Shown one piece after another: positions 8,099 to 18,708 of a stretch of 64,000 nucleotides of DNA. Location: contig NZ_CP139300.1 of NCBI RefSeq assembly GCF_034093315.1, forward strand, positions 1,426,001-1,490,000, given 5' to 3'. Under the pieces are notes generated by a model. It did no database searches. It was not told the DNA's origin and was given only the letters and a program-made list of their open reading frames with translations. Position numbers and translations under genes: made by a program. The first letter of the stretch is position 1. Every line of letters starts with the position of its first letter. The DNA comes from Prochlorococcus sp. MIT 1314. Its GTDB lineage: Bacteria; Cyanobacteriota; Cyanobacteriia; PCC-6307; Cyanobiaceae.

Positions 8099-9583
8099 TC
8101 AATTAACCCAAGATCCATGAAGGCCATGAGGAATTGAAATGGGTAATTCATAAACAGCTAATTCTTTTAAGTCTTTTGCGTCTAATATCACTAAATCGCT
8201 TCCTCTTCTTTCTCCGTTCCATAGAAGTATAAATAAAAATCCCTCATCTTCTTTTGAAGAGTTTTCTGATGGAACCATAATTGGTTCACTAACAAATCCA
8301 CTTGGACCCGCTGACCAAAAAATCTCTTCCTTAGAAGTTAAATTTATTTTTTTTATTGCTTGAAGTGGAGCGTTCCCCAGCTTTTGAGATGTGCTTGCCA
8401 TCCAACTAAAAGTTGCTTTTACTCCTAAGTTTTTAGGATTAACAACAGCAAATTCACAACATTGTTCACTGAAAGTTTCAAGTTCACAAGTTTTTGCCTT
8501 TAGATCGATAATTGATCTTTTCAGTTTTCCTTCTGGATATTTATCAAAGTCAATATCCCTAAAATTCTCGTCTGGACCAACTGATGGGAAATCATCATAA
8601 AAAATACTATCTAATACAATTTTGGAATCTTCTTCAAATGCGTTTACATGATGAAAAACGAATCCTTCTGGAGCATCTATTGTTAAAGGAGGCTGTCCTC
8701 TAAATAATCCACTTTCTCTGGGGATGATAAAAAACTTTGCCTTTTTATTTGGGTTTGACTTTAGACATTGTGCTGCTCCTCTTTGACCCATTACAAATGG
8801 AAGAGGATTGAAATCAATAGAATTCTGTAAAAATATTGCCCAATTAGTTGTAATTGCGAAATCATGAAGGAATGCAAAGCCATTAAAGGTATCTTTTCTG
8901 TCAAAAATGAGCTCTCCAGAATTTGTACCAGCATTATCAAATTCCATTAATCTAATGGTACTTTTTGGCCCGGTTTGTACTCCAAAAGTGACTAAAAGTT
9001 CTGAAGATGCATTTGAGTTTAGGTCTGTTTTGGGATGAGCACTGAATGCTTCGTTAGGCTTGAGTACTCCTTTTAATGTTGTTAAACCAATAGTCTCAAG
9101 ACTATCAGGATCCATTGCATGTGGACCTGCTGCTTCCCATAATGCGAGAATTTCGTCTCCTAATTTAATGACATGTGTATTAGCGATATTCTTGAATTTT
9201 AGATCTAATGCATTATTTAAAATTCCTCCATTTTTTTGTGTTCCAAAAACACCTCTATAAATAAATTTATCTATTTTTTCTTCTTCCAAATAGCCTTTAG
9301 TTTTAACAAATCTATTTGTTAAGAATGGCTGACCATTTTCGAATTTTATGGATGTTATCATCCCATCACCATCAAATGGATGATGAACCCATTGTCCACC
9401 TCTCTCTAATATTCCTGGTCCATTTCTTAATAATGTTCCATTTAAATTTTTTATATTATTACCTTTACTAATTTTTAGAGGCTCTTTAGTTAGCTCCTTT
9501 TCTACATTTTGATAAGCACTTGACCAATCTTCTTTTTTAAAAATATTAAATTTATCAATCTTTTTTTCTTGTAAATTAGTCAC
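8099..9583 (-). CDS. Carotenoid cleavage oxygenase (RPE65/Diox family)
   Basis: This is a 494-residue non-heme iron oxygenase of the family that cleaves carotenoids or apocarotenoids. The four iron-ligand histidines can be placed in the motifs AHPK, LHDFAIT, FHHVNAFEED and the C-terminal HGLHGSW. The N-terminal GTLLRNGPG and FDGDGMI are also conserved. Cyanobacterial members include apocarotenoid-15,15'-oxygenases that make retinal, but substrate and cleavage site are not readable here. It converges with rdgB 2 bp away. An aldehyde dehydrogenase at 58.6 kb could in principle oxidise such aldehydes. Confidence 0.88.
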   Translation of the reverse strand: MTNLQEKKIDKFNIFKKEDWSSAYQNVEKELTKEPLKISKGNNIKNLNGTLLRNGPGILERGGQWVHHPFDGDGMITSIKFENGQPFLTNRFVKTKGYLEEEKIDKFIYRGVFGTQKNGGILNNALDLKFKNIANTHVIKLGDEILALWEAAGPHAMDPDSLETIGLTTLKGVLKPNEAFSAHPKTDLNSNASSELLVTFGVQTGPKSTIRLMEFDNAGTNSGELIFDRKDTFNGFAFLHDFAITTNWAIFLQNSIDFNPLPFVMGQRGAAQCLKSNPNKKAKFFIIPRESGLFRGQPPLTIDAPEGFVFHHVNAFEEDSKIVLDSIFYDDFPSVGPDENFRDIDFDKYPEGKLKRSIIDLKAKTCELETFSEQCCEFAVVNPKNLGVKATFSWMASTSQKLGNAPLQAIKKINLTSKEEIFWSAGPSGFVSEPIMVPSENSSKEDEGFLFILLWNGERRGSDLVILDAKDLKELAVYELPISIPHGLHGSWVN

Positions 9584-9655
9584 AACAAAATAATCACTTA
9601 ATCTATCTTCGCCAAAAATAAATTGAATTGTGGCTGATTCGAAAAAATTCCTATT

Positions 9656-10261
9656 TTATTGTTTTTCTAACATTCCTTTACTGCTTGGAATTGAATCAGA
9701 TCTTCTTGGATCTATCTCGGTAGCCATTCTCATTGCTCTTGAAAAAGCTTTAAAGCACGCCTCAACTATGTGATGTGAATTACTTCCTCGTATTTGATTA
9801 ATATGCAGAGTAATACCGCTGTTATTTACAAAGGCAATAAAAAACTCTCTTACTAGTTCAGTATCATAATTTCCTATTCTAGGGGCTTTTAATTGAAGAT
9901 CATAAGATAGATGCGGTCTACCAGAGCAGTCTAAAGTGACTTGAACTAATGCTTCATCTAATGGGGCAAAGAAATGTCCAAATCTGCTTATTCCTTTTCT
10001 TTCTCCCAAGGCTTTTGAAAATGCTTTGCCTAATGCGATTCCTACATCTTCATTTGTATGATGATCATCAATATGGGTATCTCCAATTGCTTTTATTTTT
10101 AAATCGAACAAACCATGACTGGATATTTGATGAAGCATATGATCTAAGAATGGTATCCCAGTATCAATCTCAGAAATTCCATTTCCATCTATGTTTATAA
10201 ATACAGAAATATCTGTTTCATTCGTTTTTCTTTTTATTTCAGATTGCCTTAGAGATGACAT
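9656..10261 (-). CDS. hisB: Imidazoleglycerol-phosphate dehydratase
   Basis: HisB catalyses the sixth step of histidine synthesis, dehydrating imidazole-glycerol phosphate. At 201 residues this is the monofunctional form. Both metal-binding HHxxE-type motifs are seen: [14 protein letters not shown] in the first half and [15 protein letters not shown] in the second. The N-terminal GIPFLDHML is also canonical. It sits 20 nt after fabI on the same strand, so the two could share a message, although their pathways are unrelated. Confidence 0.96.
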   Translation of the reverse strand: MSSLRQSEIKRKTNETDISVFINIDGNGISEIDTGIPFLDHMLHQISSHGLFDLKIKAIGDTHIDDHHTNEDVGIALGKAFSKALGERKGISRFGHFFAPLDEALVQVTLDCSGRPHLSYDLQLKAPRIGNYDTELVREFFIAFVNNSGITLHINQIRGSNSHHIVEACFKAFSRAMRMATEIDPRRSDSIPSSKGMLEKQ

Positions 10262-10281
10262 TTTTATGCAAAAAACTTAGT

Positions 10282-11064
10282 TTACATTCCATTAATGCAG
10301 TAACCCGCATCAACATAAATTGTTTGGCCTGAAATGCCGCTAGAGAGATCACTTAATAAAAAAGCAGCTGTGTTACCTACTTCTGTTTGAGTGACTGTTC
10401 TGCGTAAAGGAGCCTTTTCTTCAACATTGTGAATCATATCTAAAATGCCACCTATAGCAGAACTCGCAAGTGTTCTTATAGGTCCAGCACTTATTGCATT
10501 AACTCTGACTTGTTTTTCGGGACCAAGTTCTGCAGAAAGATATCTTACGGAAGCTTCTAGAGCTGCTTTTGCAACTCCCATCACGTTGTAGTTAGGAATT
10601 GCCCTCTCTGCTCCTAAATAAGTTAATGAGACAACACCAGCACCTGCACTAAAAAGTGGTTTTGCTGCATTACATAAAGGTGCTATCGAATACGCACTTA
10701 TATTAAGAGCCCTATCAAAACCCTCTGAAGTGGTAGCACTATAATCTCCAATCAATTCGTCTCGTCCTGCAAATGCTAGGCAGTGAACTAATCCGTCAAT
10801 TTGCCCCCAATTGTTTTTTATATTTTTAAATATTTCTTCGATTTGAGCTGGATTTTGAACATCAAGAGGCAAAAATAAAGATGGGTTTAACGGTTCAGTT
10901 AGTTCTCTAACTTTAGACTCGAATCTTCCCTTATCATCAGGCAAATATGTGATTCCAAGTTCAGCACCAGCTTTTGAAAGTTGTTGAGCGATACCCCATG
11001 CTATTGAACGATTGTTGGCAATTCCCGTAACAAGAATTTTTTTGCCAGTTAGATTTAGAAGCAT
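10282..11064 (-). CDS. fabI: Enoyl-[acyl-carrier-protein] reductase (NADH)
   Basis: This is the final reduction step of type II fatty-acid elongation. The 260-residue protein begins LNLTGKKILVTGIANNRSIAWGIA, the modified nucleotide-binding loop that distinguishes FabI from ordinary short-chain dehydrogenases. The catalytic Tyr/Lys arrangement is present in NYNVMGVAKAALE (Tyr-x6-Lys). NAISAGPIRTLA and the C-terminal GQTIYVDAGYCINGM are typical. The start is at ATG 11064, with an upstream AT-rich region divergent to the thioredoxin-like gene. Confidence 0.95.
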   Translation of the reverse strand: MLLNLTGKKILVTGIANNRSIAWGIAQQLSKAGAELGITYLPDDKGRFESKVRELTEPLNPSLFLPLDVQNPAQIEEIFKNIKNNWGQIDGLVHCLAFAGRDELIGDYSATTSEGFDRALNISAYSIAPLCNAAKPLFSAGAGVVSLTYLGAERAIPNYNVMGVAKAALEASVRYLSAELGPEKQVRVNAISAGPIRTLASSAIGGILDMIHNVEEKAPLRRTVTQTEVGNTAAFLLSDLSSGISGQTIYVDAGYCINGM

Positions 11065-11169
11065 TTTGTTTATTATTTCTATTATTCTCCTATATAAAAG
11101 TACCTATCTTTACGGATTACTGCAAAATATACAATAATTTTCAAATATCAAAGAATTTTTAACTTGAAC

Positions 11170-11763
11170 ATGGTAAGAACAAATTCTATGGTTTTGGAAT
11201 TAGGTTTTCAATTACCGAATTTCGAAATGTTAAATGCTAATTCTTCAAAAAATGAATATTTTAATTCTCATAATCTAGATAATCGGCATTTACTTTTAAT
11301 GTTTATTTGTGCCCATTGCCCATTTGTTAAATATATTGAGAAGCTAATTTTCACCTTAAGTAAAGAAATTGAAAATACAGTTCAAACAGTTGCAATTTCT
11401 AGTAATGATATTGTCACTCATCCTTCAGATTCTCCTAAAAATTTGAGATTACAAGCACAAACACAGGGATGGAGTTTCCCTTATCTATATGATGAAAATC
11501 AAAGTTTTGCTAAGAAATTAAAAGCGGCTTGCACCCCAGATTTTTATCTTTTTTCAAATGAAGGAGATGGTGATTTTTTATTGTATTATCATGGCCAATT
11601 AGACGATAGTAGACCAGCTAATAATATCCCTCTATCTGGAAAAGATTTGCGCTCTGCCGTAAAAGATTTGAATCAAGATAATTCTTATCCTTCAAATCAG
11701 ATGCCTTCTTTAGGTTGCAATATAAAATGGACTCCTGGTAAAGAACCAAGTTGGTTTAAATGA
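11170..11763 (+). CDS. Thioredoxin-fold (AhpC/TSA-like) protein
   Basis: This 197-residue protein has a thioredoxin/peroxiredoxin-like fold. FICAHCPFVKYIE holds a C-x2-C pair at the usual active-site position, followed by the family segment AISSNDIVTHPSDSP and a loop containing CTPDFYLF (the cis-Pro region). Relatives are annotated as redoxin or thioredoxin-family proteins of unknown partner. ATG 11170 was preferred; an in-frame TTG lies two codons upstream. It is divergently oriented to fabI. A role in thiol redox chemistry is inferred from fold only. Confidence 0.8.
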   Translation: MVRTNSMVLELGFQLPNFEMLNANSSKNEYFNSHNLDNRHLLLMFICAHCPFVKYIEKLIFTLSKEIENTVQTVAISSNDIVTHPSDSPKNLRLQAQTQGWSFPYLYDENQSFAKKLKAACTPDFYLFSNEGDGDFLLYYHGQLDDSRPANNIPLSGKDLRSAVKDLNQDNSYPSNQMPSLGCNIKWTPGKEPSWFK

Positions 11764-11816
11764 ATTAAAAATTTTTTTTACCCATAGAAATATGGTTTAG
11801 GGTTAATATATTTACT

Positions 11817-13022
11817 ATGCAGATACCTCCATTTACTTTAGATAGGCAGTTCCAAGAAATTGGCTCTGAAATTGAGAGTGAGGTTTCTAAAGTTTTAAAA
11901 GGGGGCCAGTATATTGGAGGACAAGAAATTGCCAAATTTGAGGAGAGTTTTTCAAATCTGATTGGTGTTGAAAATACTATTGGATGTAATAGTGGAACTG
12001 ATGCTTTAGTATTAGCTTTGCGCGCATTAAATATTGGTGTGGGTGATGAAGTTATTACCTCATCTTTTAGCTTTTTTGCAACTGCAGAGGCTATTAGTGC
12101 AGTTGGTGCTAATCCTGTTTTGGTAGATATAGATCCAGAAACTTATCTCATTAATACTGAACTAATAGAACAAGAAATAAATTCTAATACCAAGGCAATT
12201 ATGCCAGTTCATCTATTTGGTAATGCAGTGAATATGACCTTAATAAAATCTTTGGCCAAGAAATATGACTTAAAAGTAATCGAAGATTGTGCTCAGGCAA
12301 CATGCACAATGTGGGAAACTTCCAAAGTTGGTAGTATCGGTGATATAGGCTGTTTTAGCTTTTTCCCTACTAAAAATTTAGGAGCTGCTGGAGATGGTGG
12401 AGCAGTAACAACCTCAGATCAGAAGATTGCAAAAAAAATTAGAGAACTTGCTGTTCATGGCAGCCCAATAAGATATCATCATACCCAAATTGGATATAAC
12501 AGCAGACTTGATACCATTCAAGCTGCCATATTAAACATTAAAATTAAATATATTTCTAAGTGGATTAATAATCGCCAAAAAATTGCTAATAATTACCTTG
12601 ATTTATTAGAAAAAAATCCATTTATTAGTTTTCCAAAAATTAGCTCTGATTTAATTTCCCATTCTTGGAATCAATTTGTAATCAAATTAAGAAACGATAA
12701 ATATATTTTAAATGAAGATTTTTCAAATTTATTTGATACTGATTGCAAAAAATACTATTCCTTAAGGAATTTGGTAAAACAACAACTTTTTGAAAAAGGT
12801 ATTAATTCAATTATTTATTATCCAATTCCAATACACGCACAAATAGCTTACAAAAATAAAAACTTTTCTAGAACAAAACTCATTAATACAGAGAGAATTT
12901 GTACAGAAGTTCTTAGTCTTCCAATGTTTCCTGAAATTTCTTATGAAGAGCAAGTTTATGTAGCAGAAAATTTAAATAAAGTTTTAAAGAATTGTATAGA
13001 GGAAATTCAAATTTCAGCATAA
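11817..13022 (+). CDS. DegT/DnrJ/EryC1/StrS-family PLP aminotransferase
   Basis: This 401-residue sugar aminotransferase-like enzyme makes amino sugars in surface polysaccharide or related pathways. The PLP lysine is in FFPTKNLGAAGDGGAV, the phosphate-binding start is GCNSGTDALVLAL, and the PLP-ring Asp segment is VIEDCAQA. SYGF-like substrate motifs appear as GYNSRLDTIQAAIL. The substrate is unknown. The 3' end overlaps the convergent photolyase gene by 16 bp. No glycosyltransferase cluster surrounds it, so it appears as a stand-alone gene. Confidence 0.88.
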   Translation: MQIPPFTLDRQFQEIGSEIESEVSKVLKGGQYIGGQEIAKFEESFSNLIGVENTIGCNSGTDALVLALRALNIGVGDEVITSSFSFFATAEAISAVGANPVLVDIDPETYLINTELIEQEINSNTKAIMPVHLFGNAVNMTLIKSLAKKYDLKVIEDCAQATCTMWETSKVGSIGDIGCFSFFPTKNLGAAGDGGAVTTSDQKIAKKIRELAVHGSPIRYHHTQIGYNSRLDTIQAAILNIKIKYISKWINNRQKIANNYLDLLEKNPFISFPKISSDLISHSWNQFVIKLRNDKYILNEDFSNLFDTDCKKYYSLRNLVKQQLFEKGINSIIYYPIPIHAQIAYKNKNFSRTKLINTERICTEVLSLPMFPEISYEEQVYVAENLNKVLKNCIEEIQISA

Positions 13023-14443
13023 AGTGATTTAAATAATCTTTGTTGTATATTGTGATTGACAATAGGGCTTGAATAATTATTTTTTTCTAAATTAGATATC
13101 TCCCCATTTAATAATTCTGAATTTGACACTTTAGATAATTCAGGAATCCAATATTTTATGTATTCGCAAATAGGATCAAATTTTTTTGCTTGGGTATATG
13201 GATTAAAAATTCTAAGTGGTTTTGGATCCATACCGCTACTGGCGCTCCACTGCCATCCCCCATTATTTGCAGCTAAGTCTCCATCAACCAAAGTCTCCAT
13301 AAATTTTTTCTCGCCCATTTGCCAATTGCATATAAGATCTTTTACCAGAAATGAAGCGACTATCATCCTACATCTGTTATGCATCCAGCCAGTACTATTT
13401 AGTTGACGCATTGCAGCATCAACTATAGGTACTCCGGTCTCTCCTTTGCTCCAATGCTGAAACCATTCATTATTGTTTTGCCATGGAAAGTGATCCCATT
13501 TTTTTCTATATGGACCTTTCTCTAGCTCTGGGAAATGGAATAAGCAATGTTGATAAAATTCACGCCAAACAAGTTCTTTTTGCCAAGTTTCAATTGATAG
13601 ATAATTTCCTTGATGTGCAAAATCTGAATTTAAATTTAATGTAGCGTTCCATATTTGTCTAATGCTAATGGTGCCGAATCTGAGAGATGCACTTAGAAAA
13701 GATGTCCCATTATAGGAAGGAAAATCTCGTGCAGAATTATAAGAATATATTTTTTTTCCGTTAATGAAGTTTTCTAATAATCTTTCTGCAGCATTCTCTC
13801 CAGGTCTACATGGACAAATATTCGAACCAGGAAATTTGATATTTTGGATAAATTTCTCTAGAACCAAATGAGATGCATTTATCGTCTTATTTTCTTTGAG
13901 TTTATTATCTATATCTTTAAACTGGAAAATAACTTTATCTTGGTCATATGGACCTAATAAATTCATTTTTGATTTAAGGTTTTTATAAAAAGGCCCATAA
14001 ACTGAATAAGGTTTATTATTTCCGGAAAATATGTTTAAAGGTTCTACTAATAAGTGATCCCAAGTTTCAATAACTTGAATATTTTGTTCTTTTAAAATTT
14101 TTTTTATTTGTAAATCGCGATTAATCTCATAAGGTTCAATTGCTTTATTCCAAAAAACAAATTTAGCTTCTATTTTCTTTGCTAATTGAGGGATTATTAA
14201 TACTGGATCTCCTTCTTCCATAACTAATCTACTACCCATTTTTTTCCAGTTATTACCTAATTCTTGAAGCGAATTTCCTAGGAACCAAGCTCTTGAACTT
14301 GCATTGAAATCGTGTGAGTAATTTTTATCAAATATATAAGTTGAAGTAATAGCATTTGATAATGAAAATGCTTCGGTTAAAGCTTGATTATCAAATATTC
14401 TTAAATCCTTTCTATGCCAAAACAGTATTCTAGGTTTATTCAT
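13007..14443 (-). CDS. phrA: Deoxyribodipyrimidine photolyase (class I, FAD)
   Basis: This 478-residue light-driven enzyme reverses cyclobutane pyrimidine dimers. The N-terminal antenna domain begins RILFWHRKDLRIFDNQAL. The C-terminal FAD domain shows TGWMHNRCRMIVASF and then NNGGWQWSASSGMDPKPLR, the photolyase signature with the electron-transfer Trp region. The antenna cofactor cannot be told. The start codon overlaps the stop of the upstream NUDIX gene by 4 nt (14440-14443), which suggests translational coupling. It fits an organism living in high surface light. Confidence 0.93.
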   Translation of the reverse strand: MNKPRILFWHRKDLRIFDNQALTEAFSLSNAITSTYIFDKNYSHDFNASSRAWFLGNSLQELGNNWKKMGSRLVMEEGDPVLIIPQLAKKIEAKFVFWNKAIEPYEINRDLQIKKILKEQNIQVIETWDHLLVEPLNIFSGNNKPYSVYGPFYKNLKSKMNLLGPYDQDKVIFQFKDIDNKLKENKTINASHLVLEKFIQNIKFPGSNICPCRPGENAAERLLENFINGKKIYSYNSARDFPSYNGTSFLSASLRFGTISIRQIWNATLNLNSDFAHQGNYLSIETWQKELVWREFYQHCLFHFPELEKGPYRKKWDHFPWQNNNEWFQHWSKGETGVPIVDAAMRQLNSTGWMHNRCRMIVASFLVKDLICNWQMGEKKFMETLVDGDLAANNGGWQWSASSGMDPKPLRIFNPYTQAKKFDPICEYIKYWIPELSKVSNSELLNGEISNLEKNNYSSPIVNHNIQQRLFKSLYAEI

Positions 14444-15003
14444 AATATATCTAAAAATTGTTTAGCTCTAAACCAAGCCGTCACGGTTTTTGCGTCAAGA
14501 ATTTCATCCCCACTAGAAATAAGATTATCTAGTTCGTCGGGATCTAAAATTAATACTTCTATATCTTCATCTAAATCTCCTTTAACCTCGGAATTGAGTT
14601 TGTTTAAATCACGAGCTAAAAATAAATAAATTTCTTCATCTGCATACCCAGGAGCAGGGACAAGAGTGCCTAGTTCATCCCAATTGTTTGCACTGAATCC
14701 AGTCTCTTCTTGTATTTCTCTTTGAATTGAATTAATAGGTGTTTCACCTATTTCTAATGTACCTGCTGGAAATTCTAATAAATACCTTGAAATAGCAAAT
14801 CTATATTGCCGAAGAATGATAACTTTATTGTCTTTTGTGATTGGTACGGCTAATGCTGCCCCAGGGTGCTTAATGTATCCATATTCACCTTCATGTCCAT
14901 TTGGAAGCTCAATTCTATTTATTTCGAAACTAAATTTTTTAGACTTTAACTCAGATATTTTTTCTTTAAAAATCGATCTTTTTAGAAGGTTTTTGTTGCC
15001 CAT
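14440..15003 (-). CDS. NUDIX hydrolase (ADP-ribose pyrophosphatase-like)
   Basis: This 187-residue protein has a complete NUDIX box: G-x5-E-x7-REIQEETGF, starting at GTLEIGE around residue 100. The preceding LLEFPAGTLE and the segment APGYADEEIYLFLA resemble ADP-ribose pyrophosphatases. It hydrolyses a nucleoside diphosphate linked to some moiety; the substrate is inferred only from resemblance. It overlaps the photolyase gene start by 4 nt and is probably co-transcribed with it, an arrangement that may link nucleotide clean-up to DNA repair. Confidence 0.88.
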   Translation of the reverse strand: MGNKNLLKRSIFKEKISELKSKKFSFEINRIELPNGHEGEYGYIKHPGAALAVPITKDNKVIILRQYRFAISRYLLEFPAGTLEIGETPINSIQREIQEETGFSANNWDELGTLVPAPGYADEEIYLFLARDLNKLNSEVKGDLDEDIEVLILDPDELDNLISSGDEILDAKTVTAWFRAKQFLDIL

Positions 15004-15051
15004 GAATTTTAAAATAAAAATAGCCTAACAGTTATTTTTTGGTTTTGTAAA

Positions 15052-15618
15052 TCAATTAATAGACCATTTTGGATCATCAAACTTGGTGATTTTTTGGCTT
15101 CTACTTAAGATTTCAGATAGTGGTGTAATAACAAAATTCCGATTCATGAATCTAGGATGAGGTAATGTTAATTCCTCGTCAATCGTATGAAAATCTTCCC
15201 ACCAAAGAATGTCTAAATCTAGACATCTTGATAACCATTTCTTACCCTTTGGCGTCTTTTCTCGTCCGAAAAATTTCTCTAACTTTTTTAGCTCTTTTAA
15301 AAGTAATTTCGCGTTTTTATTTGATGGTTTAGGGAAAGAATTACTTTTTATAAGTAATAGGGTATTTAAATAATTTGGCTGCTCATTCTCAACACCATGA
15401 GGTAATGTCTCATAAATTGAAGACCAAAAAAAGTTTGCATGAAATTCGCTTTTCTTTTCTTTTTTTTCGTTGGAACTATCTCCCCACTCATTTATTATTT
15501 CCTCTATTTTTGGTTTGCAAATTAATAGTGACTCAAGAGGGCTGCCAAATTTACTATCAATATTTGCTCCGAGGGATATACATAGTCCATTTTTGATATT
15601 AAGATTTGATAATTCCAC
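15052..15618 (-). CDS. folK: HPPK: 6-hydroxymethyl-7,8-dihydropterin pyrophosphokinase
   Basis: FolK transfers pyrophosphate from ATP to the pterin precursor of folate. Family motifs are [15 protein letters not shown] at the N-terminus, [12 protein letters not shown] in the middle, and the catalytic segment [10 protein letters not shown] followed by [12 protein letters not shown]. The frame can start at TTG 15630 or GTG 15618. GTG was preferred as the more usual start codon, and neither has a visible Shine-Dalgarno sequence. At about 188 residues it is slightly longer than the typical 160 because of a lysine/glutamate-rich insert near residue 55. Confidence 0.9.
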   Translation of the reverse strand: MELSNLNIKNGLCISLGANIDSKFGSPLESLLICKPKIEEIINEWGDSSNEKKEKKSEFHANFFWSSIYETLPHGVENEQPNYLNTLLLIKSNSFPKPSNKNAKLLLKELKKLEKFFGREKTPKGKKWLSRCLDLDILWWEDFHTIDEELTLPHPRFMNRNFVITPLSEILSRSQKITKFDDPKWSIN

Positions 15619-15666
15619 TACAAAAAACAAAGTTATTGGATAAATTCTATATCAGGCATTTTTAAA

Positions 15667-17850
15667 GTGATTTTGAACCCAGATTTAAAAGAAAAAGGAG
15701 AAATAAAAGATTTAATGAAGTCAAAGGATTCTTTTAGAGCTTTCCCTTTGGCCGCAATTACAGGTCATAGCTTATTGAAATTATCTTTACTTTTGGCAGC
15801 AGTTGATCCTAGTTTAGGGGGAGTGATTATTGCTGGCGGAAGAGGTACTGGTAAGTCAGTATTAGCAAGGGGTTTACATACTTTGCTTCCTCCTATAGAG
15901 GTATTAAATAATGAATTAATACTGGAAAAGCTAACTGAGAAAAATAGTGGAACTTCATTAAGACCTATTGGTAGGAACCTAGATCCAGATAAACCAGAGG
16001 AATGGGATATTAGTACTAATAAATTGTTGGAGGAGGTAATTGGAAGTGATTATTTGAATCAAATTGAAGAAATTCCGAAAAAAGTAAGAGAAGCTCCATT
16101 TATTCAAGTTCCCATTGGCATAACTGAAGACAGGCTTGTTGGATCAATTGATGTCGCTGCATCATTAAGTACTGGGGAGCAAGTATTTCAACCTGGAATT
16201 TTAGCAGAGGCTCATAGAGGTGTTCTTTATGTAGACGATATAAATTTATTAGATGATGGCATTGTAAATTTGATTCTTGAAGCTACAGGTAGAGAGAAAA
16301 ATAATATTGAAAGAGATGGTTTAAGCCTTTCTCATCCTTGTAAGTCACTTTTAATAGCAACTTATAATCCTGAAGAAGGTGCTTTAAGAGATCATGTTTT
16401 AGATCGTTTTGCTATTGTGCTTTCCGCAGATCAATCTATTGATAATGCTCAAAGAGTTGAGATTACAAAATCTGTTTTATCACACGCAGAAAATAATATT
16501 AAATTTTCAGAAAAATGGTCGGAAGAATCCGATAATTTATCTACTCAATTAATTTTGGCAAGGCAATGGTTAAAGGATGTCAAGATAACAAAAGAGCAAA
16601 TAACCTATTTAGTGAATGAAGCTCTTAGGGGAGGAGTAGAAGGGCATAGGTCAGAATTATTTGCAGTAAAAGTAGCGAAGGCTAATGCAGCTCTTCGAGG
16701 TGATGAGAATGTGAATTCTGAAGACCTAAAAGTGGCAGTAAGGTTAGTTATTCTTCCACGAGCAATGCAAGTACCTCCAGACGATGATGATATACAGCCA
16801 CCCCCTCCAGAGGATCAGAGTCCCCCACCTCCACCTCAATCAAACAATGAAGAGTCTGAACCTGAAGCTAATGAAAATGATGATAATCAAGAGCAAGAAC
16901 AAGAGGAAGATAATTCTGATGGAGAAGAAGAATCTACTCCCGAAATTCCTGAAGAATTTATACTAGATCCTGAGGCATGTATGGTTGATCCTGATTTATT
17001 GCTTTTTTCATCAGCTAAAGCTAAAGCGGGAAATAGCGGTAGTAGATCAGTCATATTTAGTGATAGTAGAGGAAGATATGTAAAACCTATTATTCCAAGA
17101 GGTAAAGTAAAAAGAATTGCTGTAGATGCTACTCTTCGAGCAGCTGCTCCTTATCAAAAATCAAGAAGATTAAGGAACCCAAATAAATCAATAGTTATTG
17201 AAGAAAATGATTTTAGGGCAAAGCTTCTTCAAAAAAAGGCGGGGGCTTTAGTAATTTTTCTGGTTGATGCTAGTGGTTCTATGGCTCTTAACAGAATGCA
17301 AAGTGCTAAAGGCGCAGTAATAAGACTTTTAACAGAGGCATATGAAAATAGAGATGAAGTAGCCCTTATCCCTTTTAGAGGTAATCAGGCAGAAGTTCTT
17401 TTACCACCAACAAGATCTATAACTGCAGCAAAAAGAAGGCTAGAAACAATGCCTTGTGGTGGCGGATCGCCTTTAGCTCATGGACTAACACAATCAGCAA
17501 AAGTAGCAAAAAATGCTCTTTCTACAGGAGATATAGGGCAAGTTATTGTTGTAGGGATTACTGATGGAAGAGGAAATGTACCATTAGGATTATCTTTAGG
17601 TCAAAATGAGTCTGCGGAAAAAGATAATGTAAATGATAATGTTGATTTAAAGCAAGAGGTTCTTGATATCGCTGCAAAATATCCCATGCTTGGGATAAAA
17701 CTCTTAGTAATTGATACAGAGAGAAAATTTATTGCAAGCGGTTTTGGTAAAGAGTTGGCAGAGGCAGCTAAAGGGAAATATGTCCAACTGCCAAAAGCTA
17801 CAGATAAAGCAATCGCAGCTATGGCTTTAAATGCTATAAATGAATTCTAA
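15667..17850 (+). CDS. chlD: Magnesium chelatase subunit D
   Basis: ChlD, with ChlI and ChlH, inserts Mg2+ into protoporphyrin IX at the start of the chlorophyll branch. The 727-residue protein has an N-terminal AAA+ domain with Walker [16 protein letters not shown] and a Walker B-like [12 protein letters not shown] proline-rich then strongly acidic linker follows (about 375-425). The C-terminal integrin-I (VWA) domain has the metal site [11 protein letters not shown]. Translation probably starts at GTG 15667; an internal ATG at 15715 also precedes the AAA+ domain. It is divergent from folK. Confidence 0.95.
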   Translation: MILNPDLKEKGEIKDLMKSKDSFRAFPLAAITGHSLLKLSLLLAAVDPSLGGVIIAGGRGTGKSVLARGLHTLLPPIEVLNNELILEKLTEKNSGTSLRPIGRNLDPDKPEEWDISTNKLLEEVIGSDYLNQIEEIPKKVREAPFIQVPIGITEDRLVGSIDVAASLSTGEQVFQPGILAEAHRGVLYVDDINLLDDGIVNLILEATGREKNNIERDGLSLSHPCKSLLIATYNPEEGALRDHVLDRFAIVLSADQSIDNAQRVEITKSVLSHAENNIKFSEKWSEESDNLSTQLILARQWLKDVKITKEQITYLVNEALRGGVEGHRSELFAVKVAKANAALRGDENVNSEDLKVAVRLVILPRAMQVPPDDDDIQPPPPEDQSPPPPPQSNNEESEPEANENDDNQEQEQEEDNSDGEEESTPEIPEEFILDPEACMVDPDLLLFSSAKAKAGNSGSRSVIFSDSRGRYVKPIIPRGKVKRIAVDATLRAAAPYQKSRRLRNPNKSIVIEENDFRAKLLQKKAGALVIFLVDASGSMALNRMQSAKGAVIRLLTEAYENRDEVALIPFRGNQAEVLLPPTRSITAAKRRLETMPCGGGSPLAHGLTQSAKVAKNALSTGDIGQVIVVGITDGRGNVPLGLSLGQNESAEKDNVNDNVDLKQEVLDIAAKYPMLGIKLLVIDTERKFIASGFGKELAEAAKGKYVQLPKATDKAIAAMALNAINEF

Positions 17851-17857
17851 ATATTAC

Positions 17858-18703
17858 TTATGGATAAATTTCGTTAAGGAATTTTGAAAGTCCAATAGTT
17901 AAATCTCTTATAGACTTGGTTAATTCTTTATCTTTAGTCAATTTTTCAAAGTCATCGCTCATATCATCTATTTTGCTGGAGATGGATCTTGCAGTATTAA
18001 TTGTCAACTTAATGTCATTAAGAGTTTCTTTGTCATCTACAGTAGATAAGATGTTATTCAAATGTTTAGCCGCAATTGTAATTTCTTTTATTAAAGGTTC
18101 AACTCTAAGTATTTCTTGTTTCGATAAATAAATTAATTCATCAAGGTTTTCTTGTGTTTTATCAAATTGATCCATTGACTTAACGATATTCTCAATTAAA
18201 TTTTCTTGATTTGATTCTTTCAAAAGTTGACTTATTCTATTAGTTATATTTGAAAGACTTGATAGTTGTTTCCCAGTGATAATATCTCCCTGGCAAATGA
18301 TTAATTTGTTATCGCATTTTTCGGATGTAGGCTTTGCGATGTTTTTAGGAATTTCCTTATCACTAGTTTCTAAAGCGACTTGTACATCTCCGCCCAGAAA
18401 AGAATTCGTCACTACCCTTGCAAATGCTGGCCTAGGTAGAATAATATCAGGATTATTTAAAACTACTTTTGCTTTAATTGATTCACTTGTAAACAAGATA
18501 TCTTCTATTGATCCCACTAAAATTCCTCTGTATGTCACTGGAGATTTTTTTGATAAACCGCTTGCGTTGTTAAATTCAGCAAAGAGGTGCCAATTTTTTG
18601 AAGATAATCTTACTCCTCTTAGCCAAAAAGAAAAAAATGTAAATATTAAAATTCCTCCTAATAAGGAAAATCCAACTATTGAATCTCGTAAGCTTCTACG
18701 CAT
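17858..18703 (-). CDS. MlaD/MCE-domain protein, lipid transport
   Basis: This 281-residue protein has one N-terminal membrane helix (about 10-30), then an MCE domain (NNASGLSKKSPVTYRGILVG), and a long helical C-terminal region rich in Leu, Lys and Glu. In cyanobacteria and chloroplasts (TGD2) such proteins form the periplasm-spanning part of an ABC lipid importer or exporter. The upstream gene encodes the matching ATPase, with 5 nt between them. A permease partner (MlaE-like) is not in the window. It lies tail to tail with chlD. Confidence 0.87.
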   Translation of the reverse strand: MRRSLRDSIVGFSLLGGILIFTFFSFWLRGVRLSSKNWHLFAEFNNASGLSKKSPVTYRGILVGSIEDILFTSESIKAKVVLNNPDIILPRPAFARVVTNSFLGGDVQVALETSDKEIPKNIAKPTSEKCDNKLIICQGDIITGKQLSSLSNITNRISQLLKESNQENLIENIVKSMDQFDKTQENLDELIYLSKQEILRVEPLIKEITIAAKHLNNILSTVDDKETLNDIKLTINTARSISSKIDDMSDDFEKLTKDKELTKSIRDLTIGLSKFLNEIYP

Positions 18704-18708
18704 AATTG

